A stretch of DNA of 64,000 bases from Enterococcus ratti (GTDB lineage: Bacteria; Bacillota; Bacilli; Lactobacillales; Enterococcaceae), in assembly GCF_001886195.1 (NCBI RefSeq), contig NZ_JXLB01000003.1:106648-170647 (forward strand), read 5' to 3'. Shown in pieces: positions 31,326 through 39,185 of the stretch. The position numbers and the translations under genes are program-made. The notes under the pieces are model-generated. The model made no database searches. It worked only from the letters and a program-made list of their open reading frames with translations, and was not told the origin of the DNA. Numbering within the stretch: position 1 is the stretch's first letter; each line of letters opens with the position of its first letter.

Positions 31326-31666
31326 TTTTCCACAGAAAGAACAGAAAAAATTTATTTTTAATATTATCCACATAATTAAGAAATTGTTTATAGAAAAAAG
31401 AACAAGTGAGGAAAAAAATTATCCACAAGAGTAATTAACATGTGGATAAGTACTTCTTTAGAGAAATTATTACAACTTGTTTGTGGATAAAAAAACTATA
31501 TTTACCAGTTGTTTTTGAATTTAATCCACCATTTTTTTTTGTTTGTGGATTATTTTTATACAGGTGTTTATTCTGTGTAAAAATACTAAAAAAATGTTGT
31601 GTATAATTAATGTGCATAACTTTTTCCACAAATAAATTAATACTAAAAATCAATTCCTGTGGAAAA
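31326..31666. other. oriC part 1: DnaA-box cluster upstream of dnaA
   Basis: About ten 9-mers fit TTWTNCACA. Plus strand: 31326-31334, 31364-31372, 31419-31427, 31622-31630. Minus strand: 31441-31449, 31492-31500, 31574-31582, 31598-31606, 31611-31619, 31658-31666. A near-match lies at 31544-31552. Four are the perfect TTATCCACA. Boxes lie in an AT-rich 340-base stretch where gene direction changes from minus (dnaA) to plus (rpmH), marking the origin. Confidence 0.93.
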
Positions 31667-31704
31667 GTAAAGGATGCTTTTAAATGAGATTGCTTTTTTA
31701 CAGG

Positions 31705-31734
31705 TTGACAAAATACCCTATTTGTCGTTATACT
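31705..31734 (+). promoter_or_regulatory. rpmH promoter
   Basis: Consensus TTGACA (31705-31710), 18-base spacer, TATACT (31729-31734). The start codon of rpmH is 54 bases on. Confidence 0.85.
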
Positions 31735-31788
31735 ATCAAAGTATGTCTGTGTTTAAGCAGTAGATAAGAATTTTTGGAGGTGGAATAC

Positions 31789-31923
31789 ATGAAAAGAACA
31801 TACCAACCAAACAAACGTAAACGTCAAAAAGTTCACGGATTCCGTAAACGTATGAGTACTAAAAACGGTCGTCGTGTTTTAGCTAGCCGTCGTCGTAAAG
31901 GAAGAAAAGTCCTTTCTGCTTAA
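31789..31923 (+). CDS. rpmH: 50S ribosomal protein L34
   Basis: 44 aa, very basic: [20 protein letters not shown] at the start, then [20 protein letters not shown] and the end VLSA. Exactly the family length. ATG 31789-31791 follows TTGGAGGTGG. First gene to the right of oriC, with its own strong promoter and a terminator that partly separates it from rnpA. Confidence 0.98.
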   Translation: MKRTYQPNKRKRQKVHGFRKRMSTKNGRRVLASRRRKGRKVLSA

Positions 31924-31950
31924 GCCACTGGGGTTTCAGTGGTTTTTTTT
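31922..31950 (+). terminator. Terminator after rpmH
   Basis: CCACTG (31925-31930), loop GGGTTT, CAGTGG (31937-31942), then eight T residues. It overlaps the rpmH stop and probably attenuates read-through into rnpA. Confidence 0.85.
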
Positions 31951-32040
31951 GTTTCCTTTTTTAGGGAAATGATGAAAGAATAAAGAGAAATATGTTATGA
32001 TTATGGACGTAAGTGAGAGATAGAAAAGGAAAGAAAGCGA

Positions 32041-32397
32041 ATGAAAAAAGCATACCGAGTAAAAAAAGAACGAGAATTTCAAAATGTATTCCATACAGGA
32101 GCGTCATTTGCTAATCGTAAATTTGTCGTTTACCGTTTAGAAAAAAAAGGTCAACTGCATTTTCGTGTTGGACTTTCGGTGGGAAAAAAAGTCGGCAATG
32201 CCGTATGTCGCAATGATGTAAAGCGTAAGATTCGTGCGGCGATCTATTCTATAAAAGATACGATCGATCCGGAATTGGATTTTATCGTAATTGCAAGGCC
32301 AAGTGTCAAAGGACTAACTTATGATGAAATTCGTTCCAATCTAGTCCATGTCTTAAAACTTGCAAAAATAATCAATAGAAAGGAAAAGAGTAAGTGA
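32041..32397 (+). CDS. rnpA: Ribonuclease P protein component
   Basis: 118 aa. Protein subunit that helps the RNase P RNA trim tRNA 5' ends. Begins MKKAYRVKKEREFQNVFHTG, contains RVGLSVGKKVGNAVCRNDVKRKIRAA (the RNR signature in a helix) and DFIVIARPSVKGLTYDEI. GGAAAGAAAGCGA precedes ATG 32041. Its stop overlaps the yidC start, so the two are translationally coupled. Confidence 0.97.
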   Translation: MKKAYRVKKEREFQNVFHTGASFANRKFVVYRLEKKGQLHFRVGLSVGKKVGNAVCRNDVKRKIRAAIYSIKDTIDPELDFIVIARPSVKGLTYDEIRSNLVHVLKLAKIINRKEKSK

Positions 32398-33215
32398 AGA
32401 AATACAAACGTTTACTTTTAGTGGTAAGCATTATTAGTTTAGTTATTGTTTTATCTGGTTGTGGAACTGGAGAAGTAAGTGCACAAAGTACAGGAATTTG
32501 GGATCGCTATATTGTTTATTATTTTGCAGAAGCGATTAAAGCATTGTCTTTTGGAAATGCAGGGATTGGGATCATTTTATTCACTTTGATTATACGTGTA
32601 ATACTCATGCCTTTAATGCATTTTCAAACAAAAAGCATGCGAAAAACACAAGAACTTCAACCCAAATTAAAAGCCTTGCAACAAGAATATCGTTCAAAAG
32701 ATCCTGAAACGCAAAGTAAATTGCGTGAAGCTCAACAACGTTTATATGCTGAAAATAACGTGAATCCTTACGCTGGATGTTTACCTTTATTTGTGCAAAT
32801 GCCCATTTTGATGGCTTTATGGCAAGCTATTTCACGTGTACCTGAATTAAAACAAGGACAGTTTTTATGGCTTAATCTGGGAACGGCTGATCCGACGTTT
32901 ATCTTACCAATCCTTGCTGCGATATTTACTTTTGCAAGCACCTATCTAAGTAATATGAGTCAAATTGAATCAAATGCTTCAATGAAGATCATGAATGTTG
33001 TTATGCCAGTAATGATTTTAGTCATGGGGGTAAATCTAGCAAGTGGTCTTTCACTGTATTGGGTCATATCAAATGCCTTTCAAGTAGTACAAACGTTACT
33101 TATCAATAATCCTTTTAAAATTAGAAAAGAGCGAGAAGAAGAAGCACGAAAAATTCGTGAAAAAGAACGAGCGCTAAAAAAAGCGATGAATCCTAAGAAA
33201 AAACGTAAAAAATAA
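32394..33215 (+). CDS. yidC: Membrane protein insertase YidC
   Basis: 273 aa. Inserts and folds membrane proteins with or without SecYEG. It has a lipoprotein signal with lipobox LSGC (Cys about residue 23), then five membrane helices including GNAGIGIILFTLIIRVILMPL with the essential Arg, the helical hairpin KTQELQPKLKALQQEY, and PLFVQMPILMALWQAI. A basic tail (KKAMNPKKKRKK) binds ribosomes. Start is GTG within the last codons of rnpA (GTGA overlap). Enterococci usually have a second YidC elsewhere. Confidence 0.96.
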   Translation: MKKYKRLLLVVSIISLVIVLSGCGTGEVSAQSTGIWDRYIVYYFAEAIKALSFGNAGIGIILFTLIIRVILMPLMHFQTKSMRKTQELQPKLKALQQEYRSKDPETQSKLREAQQRLYAENNVNPYAGCLPLFVQMPILMALWQAISRVPELKQGQFLWLNLGTADPTFILPILAAIFTFASTYLSNMSQIESNASMKIMNVVMPVMILVMGVNLASGLSLYWVISNAFQVVQTLLINNPFKIRKEREEEARKIREKERALKKAMNPKKKRKK

Positions 33216-33229
33216 GGGAGGGAATGTTA

Positions 33230-33991
33230 ATGCCGATTTATAAAGCTGCAACAATCGAAGAAGCGATAAAGCTTGGATTAAAAGATTTAGGATTAGAGAA
33301 AGAACAAGTCCAAATCGAAATTCTTGAAGAAGGAAAAAAGGGATTTTTTGGACTAGGGCGTAAAAATGCAGAACTTAAGATAGAACCTTCACTTAGCGAA
33401 AAAGTTTCAGAAACAATTGAAGAAACAGTAGAAGAAGTTTTGGAAGATTCATCGGGTGAAACTGAAACAACTGAAATCTTTTTTGAAGACGAACCAAAAG
33501 AAGTGGAAGAAGGAGTAAATAAATTAGGAGAAGAAGCAGCTTTAACGGAATTAGCAGTCTATCTCACTGATATTACCAAGCAATTAGAAGCACCTGCATT
33601 AGTAAAAGTAAAACGGGAAACAAATGATATCGTTTTTCAGTTAGAAACACAAAAACAAGGAGTTTTAATTGGTAAACATGGGAAAACATTAAATGCGTTA
33701 CAATATTTAGCGCAAGTTTTCATTCATCGCATTGCAAAAAATAAACTATCTGTTGTAGTAAATGTTGGTAATTATCGTGAAAAAAGACAAGAAATTATTC
33801 AGCGTTTGGCGGAACGAACTGCCGCAAAAGCCATTCGAACGGGACAACCTGTGTTTTTGGAACCGATGCCTGCATTTGAGAGAAAACAAATTCACGCAAC
33901 GTTAAGTAAGAATGAGTACGTTAAAACGCACTCTGAAGGAAATGAACCTTATCGTTATCTTGTAGTGGAACCTATGAAAAAACGATTATAA
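33230..33991 (+). CDS. jag: RNA-binding protein Jag (KhpB)
   Basis: About 253 aa. Jag-N domain (PIYKAATIEEAIKLGLKDLG, then EEGKKGFFGLGRKNAEL), an acidic linker rich in Glu, a KH-like domain (GVLIGKHGKTLNALQYLAQVF) and an R3H domain (YREKRQEIIQRLAERTAAKA; ERKQIHATLSKNEYVKTHSE). Binds RNA and affects division and cell-wall growth in streptococci. I chose ATG 33230 because GGGAGGG is seven bases before it; ATG 33224 abuts the site. Nine bases after yidC, same operon. Confidence 0.95.
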   Translation: MPIYKAATIEEAIKLGLKDLGLEKEQVQIEILEEGKKGFFGLGRKNAELKIEPSLSEKVSETIEETVEEVLEDSSGETETTEIFFEDEPKEVEEGVNKLGEEAALTELAVYLTDITKQLEAPALVKVKRETNDIVFQLETQKQGVLIGKHGKTLNALQYLAQVFIHRIAKNKLSVVVNVGNYREKRQEIIQRLAERTAAKAIRTGQPVFLEPMPAFERKQIHATLSKNEYVKTHSEGNEPYRYLVVEPMKKRL

Positions 33992-34086
33992 GTTATAATT
34001 AAATAAAGAAGTTCTTTCGATTAATAGTTACTCATTGGTTTATTTTTTATAAAATCTGTTTTTCGAAAGCATACAATGAAATTAAC

Positions 34087-34166
34087 GGTATTCTTGCTAA
34101 TTAAGAATACCACAATCGCTGAAGTTCCTAAAAGTGAACAACTTTACTTTTAGGAACTTCTTTTTT
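34087..34166 (+). terminator. Two hairpins ending the rpmH-jag operon
   Basis: First GGTATTCTT/AAGAATACC (34087-34111), then a perfect 15-bp stem GAAGTTCCTAAAAGT (34121-34135 with 34146-34160) followed by six T residues. The second is a classic intrinsic terminator; the first has no T-tract. Confidence 0.9.
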
Positions 34167-34277
34167 GTATGGTGTTATTCAAGAAATCTTTATTTCTCTA
34201 TTTATAAAAAAAAGTTTTTTTCGTTAAAATAATCCATGCTATCGTGAGGGCATGTGAGGGGGAAGGATAGAGTAAAA

Positions 34278-35717
34278 ATGAAAGATAGAACAAGAAAAAA
34301 AATGATGAAAATTGTTGAAAAAGCTCATAAAAAATATGTAAAGGATAATGAAACGTATTCTATTGAAATGAAAAACACCTTTAATCAGAGATGGAATTGG
34401 TCCTCCAATGAGGTAGGAGATAAAGCAGGAGAAAAATATAATAATCTTTTAGAGTATATGTATTTGTATAAAAAAGTGATTGAAAAAAATCCTCAACAAT
34501 TTATTGAAAATGGTAGAAATATAAAGAAATTAACTGATTCCTTAAACAGTAGTATAGGATGTAGTTATGATAACAGATATTTTAAGTCATGTATGAAAGA
34601 TTTAATAAATAATGATCCGGATAGTTTTTTAGTTGTACCAATCATTTATAGTCAAGAAACATCAGAACATAGCAGTCGTGATGGTCATAGTGTAAGTCTG
34701 ATTATACAAAAAGAAGACAATAAAATTAAAGTAAGAGTTTGTAATAAAGGCGGTCAACTTGTGCCTAATGAAAGACCGCTGATTGATCAAAAAATTTCTG
34801 TCGAGAAATTGGATAAAATAGCGATGTTGCATCAATGGGAAAATTGGTGTGATTTTTCGGATACAGAGAAAGTTGAATTTTGGAATAGTCTTAGTGAACA
34901 AGAGACATCAGATTGTCTGAATTATTCAGTGGAACTAGAAAAATTGTGGTTAGATTTGGATGCTAGACAGCTAAAACCAATATATGTTTATGTGTTTGAA
35001 GAATCAAAGGAAAGTATAGAAGCCATTTCAAAAGCTATTCGCATAGGAAGAAATACTCCTAAATGGCGAGATATGATAAGTTTGTTTCGAGATAAAGATG
35101 TAAGTTTGATGACCATTTTTAAAGATAAAAATTTTTTGTATTATCATAAAAAAATAGAGTATCCTTTAAAGAAACTTCATCGTCATGCAATGGAGTGTAA
35201 GTTTGAAAACTATGCTGCAAGTTCGCAAATGATAGGTGGCTGTGGCGTAAAAAATGTGGGTTTGGCATTCAAATATGTATTAGGCTATAAAGACAAGGTA
35301 GAGATTAATAAAAAAGAGTATGATCAATGTAAACAAGTTAAGAATTTGGATCAAATGCTTATAAAAACCGCTAAAGAAGTGTTCAATAAAAAAGATTATA
35401 GTGAATTTATTGAGAACAACTATGCCATTTTCACTGAAAAGAAAAGGGCATTTTCGAATCTTCCCAGAGCTGAAAAATTAGTAGAAAAAGAGTTGTTCTT
35501 AAATGCTGTGCAAGAACATGCAAAAGAACAAAGACACATTAAGCCTATTGATTTTAAGAAGGTGAATCAACAGGTGAAGCAAGAAAAAACAAGTGAAAGT
35601 TATTTATTAAAATTAAAAGTTGCAAAAGAATACGCGCAAGGACATTCATCATATGCAAAAAGTTCAATATTTAAGGAGAATGATAAGATAGAGATGTTGA
35701 AATCCGTAGAGAGATAG
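34278..35717 (+). CDS. Putative cysteine-protease/acyltransferase-like protein, copy 1 (unknown family)
   Basis: About 479 aa, no signal peptide or membrane helix, highly charged (Lys/Glu/Asn-rich). I do not recognise the family by name. It aligns along its length with the next gene. Conserved islands: an N-terminal helical region, IGCSYDNRYFKSCM, FLVVPIIY, GHSVSLIIQKEDNKIKVRVC with NKGGQLVPNE, LKPIYVYVFEESKE, AISKAIRIGR, EYPLKKLHRHA and SSQMIGGCGVKNVGLAFKY. A His on a predicted strand (His137), an Asn 19 residues later (Asn156) and a Gln just before a Cys-Gly (Gln317, Cys322) are the pattern of CE-clan and related cysteine enzymes (His, Asp/Glu/Asn, Gln, Cys). I start at ATG 34278 rather than GTG 34254 because it lines up exactly with the start of copy 2. 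It interrupts the conserved jag-mnmE junction. Effector, toxin or modifier function is inference. Confidence 0.7.
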   Translation: MKDRTRKKMMKIVEKAHKKYVKDNETYSIEMKNTFNQRWNWSSNEVGDKAGEKYNNLLEYMYLYKKVIEKNPQQFIENGRNIKKLTDSLNSSIGCSYDNRYFKSCMKDLINNDPDSFLVVPIIYSQETSEHSSRDGHSVSLIIQKEDNKIKVRVCNKGGQLVPNERPLIDQKISVEKLDKIAMLHQWENWCDFSDTEKVEFWNSLSEQETSDCLNYSVELEKLWLDLDARQLKPIYVYVFEESKESIEAISKAIRIGRNTPKWRDMISLFRDKDVSLMTIFKDKNFLYYHKKIEYPLKKLHRHAMECKFENYAASSQMIGGCGVKNVGLAFKYVLGYKDKVEINKKEYDQCKQVKNLDQMLIKTAKEVFNKKDYSEFIENNYAIFTEKKRAFSNLPRAEKLVEKELFLNAVQEHAKEQRHIKPIDFKKVNQQVKQEKTSESYLLKLKVAKEYAQGHSSYAKSSIFKENDKIEMLKSVER

Positions 35718-35877
35718 ATCAAAAAAATTCATTTTTATATTATTAAACAAAATAAGCGCTATCACTTTTTAGTGTTCTTTATTTAGGAAAAAATTTTTTC
35801 TAAATTTATAAAAAATTTTCTCCCTAAAAACAATTATTTTATTATGAAGGTGTAGAAAGAAAAAGGCGGGCATAGAA

Positions 35878-37209
35878 ATGGATAATAAAATAAAAGAAAA
35901 GATGAACAAAGAAGTTAATAAGGCACGTAAAAATTACACTAGGGAAAAAGATAAGTACGGACTTGATATGCGAAACATCTTTTATCAAAAATGGAATTTG
36001 TTAAAAAATAACAAAGATGTAAACTATGGAAACGAGTATAATTACATTGTAGAATTTATGTATTTGTATAAAAAAGCAATTGAAAAACATCCTGAACAAT
36101 TTAAAGACAGAAAAGTCGAGAAATTAAAAGATTCTTTAGAAAATAGTATAGGGTGTAGTTATAACACTAAATATTTTAAGTCATGCATGAAAGCGTTAGA
36201 AAATAATAATCCAGATAGTTTTTTGATTATACCAATAAGCTATTTTTTGATGTCCAACGAAGAAATTGTTGGTCATAGTGTAAGTCTAGTTATACAAAAA
36301 GAAGAAGATAAAATTAAAATAAAAGTTTGCAATAAAGGTGGTCAACTTGTTCCTAATGAAAAACCATCTATTGATGAAAATCTTACTGAAGAGAAGTTTT
36401 ATAAACTGGCAAGACTAGCTAAGTGGGATAGGTGGAATAATTTATCGAATACAGAGAAATCTGAGAGTTATAATAATTTGACTGAATCAGAAAAATTGAG
36501 TCGTCTGAATGACTTAACAGCGTTAGAGAAATTATGGATAGATTCAAAATCTAAGCAATTACGACCAATATATGTTTATGAATTTAAAGAGACAAAGGAA
36601 AATATAAAAAATATTTCAAAAGCGATTCGCATAGGACAACTTAATCCAAGATTGAAAGATTTAAGATGGTTTCACTTGTTTCGAAATTTAGGTTTAAGAA
36701 TATTATTATTTAAAGATAAGTATCGTAACCTTCTCCATTATGATACAAGAATTGAGTACCCTTTAAATAAGCTGCATCGTCACGCAGAAAAAAGTTATTA
36801 TCTAGAATGTGCGGCAAATTCGCAAATATTGGGGAATTGTGGTATTAAAAATTTATCTATGGCATTTAAATATGCGTTAGGAGAACCACAAGAAGAAAAA
36901 ATCAAAGGACAAACTTTTGTAAAATATAAACAAGTGAAAAATTTAGATAAAATGCTTATAGAAGCTGCAAAAGAAGAATTAAAAGATGTTGAATTTGATA
37001 AATTTGTTGATGACATCAAGGTAGAATATTCTAAAAAGAAAGCAGAATTTTCTATACTTCCTGTGGAAACAAAAATGAAGATGAAAAAACTTTATGTAAA
37101 AATTGCTCAAGAGGAAACTCCATGTTTGATGCCTATTAAACATAACGAAATCTATGAAAAGGTGCACCAAGTAATGCAAAAAGCAGAGAGTAAAGAGCAA
37201 AGTAGATAG
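35878..37209 (+). CDS. Putative cysteine-protease/acyltransferase-like protein, copy 2 (unknown family)
   Basis: 443 aa, tandem paralogue of the preceding gene, 160 bases downstream with no terminator between, so probably co-transcribed. Shared islands: IGCSYNTKYFKSCM, DSFLIIPISY, GHSVSLVIQKEEDKIKIKVC with NKGGQLVPNE, LRPIYVYEFKETKE, ISKAIRIGQ, EYPLNKLHRHA and NSQILGNCGIKNLSMAFKYA. Candidate catalytic residues are His133, Asn152, Gln316 and Cys321, conserved in identity and spacing with copy 1. It lacks most of the C-terminal extension of copy 1. No signal peptide; soluble. The ribosome site is weak (AAAGGCGGG, about 7 bases before ATG). AT-rich codon use compared with the neighbouring core genes suggests acquired DNA. 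Function unknown. Confidence 0.7.
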   Translation: MDNKIKEKMNKEVNKARKNYTREKDKYGLDMRNIFYQKWNLLKNNKDVNYGNEYNYIVEFMYLYKKAIEKHPEQFKDRKVEKLKDSLENSIGCSYNTKYFKSCMKALENNNPDSFLIIPISYFLMSNEEIVGHSVSLVIQKEEDKIKIKVCNKGGQLVPNEKPSIDENLTEEKFYKLARLAKWDRWNNLSNTEKSESYNNLTESEKLSRLNDLTALEKLWIDSKSKQLRPIYVYEFKETKENIKNISKAIRIGQLNPRLKDLRWFHLFRNLGLRILLFKDKYRNLLHYDTRIEYPLNKLHRHAEKSYYLECAANSQILGNCGIKNLSMAFKYALGEPQEEKIKGQTFVKYKQVKNLDKMLIEAAKEELKDVEFDKFVDDIKVEYSKKKAEFSILPVETKMKMKKLYVKIAQEETPCLMPIKHNEIYEKVHQVMQKAESKEQSR

Positions 37210-37480
37210 TGGTTATCTTGTTGAAAAAATGTGTTAGTCGTATTTTTTATTCTATAAGAAATGAAGCAAGCAATGAAAATGTTTTAGAATCAATTTTATT
37301 TTGCATAAATAGAAACTTGATAGTACATATGTATAGTTTTATTCAATAGGATGATTATTTGCTAGTCTTTATTATTTGATAGAATCACGTTGACAAAATT
37401 TTTTAAACACAGTATATTTTACTAGAAATCATTCTTATCAGAGTATGCGATGTAGTAGTCACTGACTTTGATAAAAAAGG
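37210..37480. other. Spacer after the paralogue pair
   Basis: AT-rich, no reading frame of note and no recognised element before the terminator at 37481. Confidence 0.4.
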
Positions 37481-37519
37481 ACTGAACAAAGCACATACAT
37501 GTTTTGTTCAGTTTTTTTG
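37481..37519 (+). terminator. Terminator of the paralogue pair
   Basis: ACTGAACAAA (37481-37490) pairs with TTTGTTCAGT (37503-37512), followed by a run of T to 37518. Confidence 0.88.
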
Positions 37520-37691
37520 TTTCTTTACGTAACTGATTAGTAAAAACGGCTATTTTTAATTTGGCAAAAATTAATTCGTATACTAAAAAAGTAACGGTAA
37601 AGTAAAAGTAGTTGGAGATTTAATTTTAGACTTGTTTCTTTTTATTAAATATGATAATGTATGTTCAGAATTCAATCATGAACAAGCAGTC

Positions 37692-37740
37692 AAAGTGCTA
37701 GGTTCACCATTTTATAAAGGGTGAAGTAGGCACTTTTTTT
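37692..37740 (+). terminator. Terminator-like hairpin in the mnmE leader
   Basis: AAAGTGC (37692-37698) with GCACTTT (37730-37736) outside, TTCACC/GGTGAA inside, then a T-tract ending at 37740. It lies only 30 bases before the mnmE start, and a possible -10 (GATAAT, 37653-37658) lies upstream of it. It could be an attenuator in the leader or simply a leftover terminator of a lost gene. Confidence 0.75.
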
Positions 37741-37769
37741 GTGTGCAAATTCAAAGAAGGAGTGAAAAA

Positions 37770-39170
37770 ATGGCTGAAATTACGTTAGAATTTGATACCA
37801 TTGCGGCAATTTCAACCCCACCAGGCGAAGGGGCAATCAGTATTGTTCGCTTAAGTGGCGATCAAGCTGTGCGGTTAGCGGATAAAGTTTATCGTGGTGG
37901 AAAAAAAAGCTTGTCGCAAGTACCAAGTCATACGATTCATTACGGACATATTGTTGATCCCAAAAATCAACAGGTAATAGATGAAGTAATGGTTTCAATT
38001 ATGTTAGCCCCTAAAACTTTTACGCGCGAAGACGTTGTAGAGATCAATTGTCATGGTGGCATGATCGTAGTTAATCAAATTTTACAACTTTTATTACGCG
38101 AAGGGGCAAGATTAGCCGAGCCGGGCGAATTTACGAAACGCGCGTTTTTGAATGGTCGTGTCGATCTTTCTCAAGCTGAAGCTGTGATGGATTTGATCCG
38201 TGCAAAAACAGATAAAGCAATTGATTTAGCGCTAAATCAATTGGATGGGAATTTGTCTGCTTTGATCCGTTCCTTAAGACAGGAAATTTTAGAAACACTT
38301 GCTCAAGTTGAAGTAAATATTGATTATCCTGAATATGATGACGTGGAAGAACTGACAACAAGGTTATTACTTGAAAAGGCAACTATGATTCAACGAAGCA
38401 TTCAAACACTACTAGCTACTTCAAAACAAGGAAAAGTACTTCGTGAAGGATTGAGTACCGCAATCATTGGTCGTCCCAATGTAGGAAAATCTAGTTTATT
38501 GAATTATCTGTTACAAGAAGAAAAAGCTATCGTTACGGATATTGCTGGAACGACTCGTGATGTAATCGAAGAATATGTAAATGTACGTGGTGTTCCGTTA
38601 AAATTAATCGATACAGCAGGTATTCGTGAAACTGAAGATGTCGTTGAGCGAATTGGTGTAGAAAGAAGTAAGAAAGCATTATCTGCTTCTGATTTGATTT
38701 TATTAATTTTGAATCAAAGTGAAGCATTAACAACCGAAGATGAGCAACTATTAGAAGCAACTAAAGGATTAAAGCGAATAATTCTTTTAAATAAAACCGA
38801 TTTGCCTCAAAAACTAGAAAAAGAAGAATTGAAACATTGGTTAAAAAATGATGAACCAGTTTTTGCGGTTTCAGTGGTCCAAAATGAAGGATTAGATCAA
38901 TTAGAAAAAGCCATTGCTGATTTATTTTTTGGTGGTCAAACTGGTGAAAAAGATGCTACTTATGTTTCTAATACTCGACATATTGCTTTGCTTGAAAAAG
39001 CTTTGTTGTCATTAGAAGAAGTAATATCAGGGATTGAAGCTGGTATGCCAGTTGATTTAGTGCAAATTGATATGACACGTTGTTGGGATTACTTAGGAGA
39101 AATTGTAGGAGACAGTGTACAAGATGAATTGATTACTCAATTATTTAGTCAATTTTGTTTAGGAAAGTAA
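37770..39170 (+). CDS. mnmE: tRNA-modifying GTPase MnmE
   Basis: 466 aa. With MnmG it builds the 5-carboxymethylaminomethyl group on U34 of tRNAs that read split codon boxes. N-terminal folate-binding domain ([22 protein letters not shown], read in two parts), helical domain, G domain with [28 protein letters not shown] and LNKTDL, and the C-terminal CLGK with the catalytic Cys. AAGGAG lies seven bases before ATG 37770; the upstream extension of the frame has no ribosome site. Followed 15 bases later by mnmG. Confidence 0.96.
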   Translation: MAEITLEFDTIAAISTPPGEGAISIVRLSGDQAVRLADKVYRGGKKSLSQVPSHTIHYGHIVDPKNQQVIDEVMVSIMLAPKTFTREDVVEINCHGGMIVVNQILQLLLREGARLAEPGEFTKRAFLNGRVDLSQAEAVMDLIRAKTDKAIDLALNQLDGNLSALIRSLRQEILETLAQVEVNIDYPEYDDVEELTTRLLLEKATMIQRSIQTLLATSKQGKVLREGLSTAIIGRPNVGKSSLLNYLLQEEKAIVTDIAGTTRDVIEEYVNVRGVPLKLIDTAGIRETEDVVERIGVERSKKALSASDLILLILNQSEALTTEDEQLLEATKGLKRIILLNKTDLPQKLEKEELKHWLKNDEPVFAVSVVQNEGLDQLEKAIADLFFGGQTGEKDATYVSNTRHIALLEKALLSLEEVISGIEAGMPVDLVQIDMTRCWDYLGEIVGDSVQDELITQLFSQFCLGK

Positions 39171-39185
39171 AAGGAGGAACTATTT

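Noticed and set aside
31435..31653. 72-codon minus-strand frame inside oriC
   Set aside because: It covers the DnaA-box cluster; open only because the region is AT-rich.
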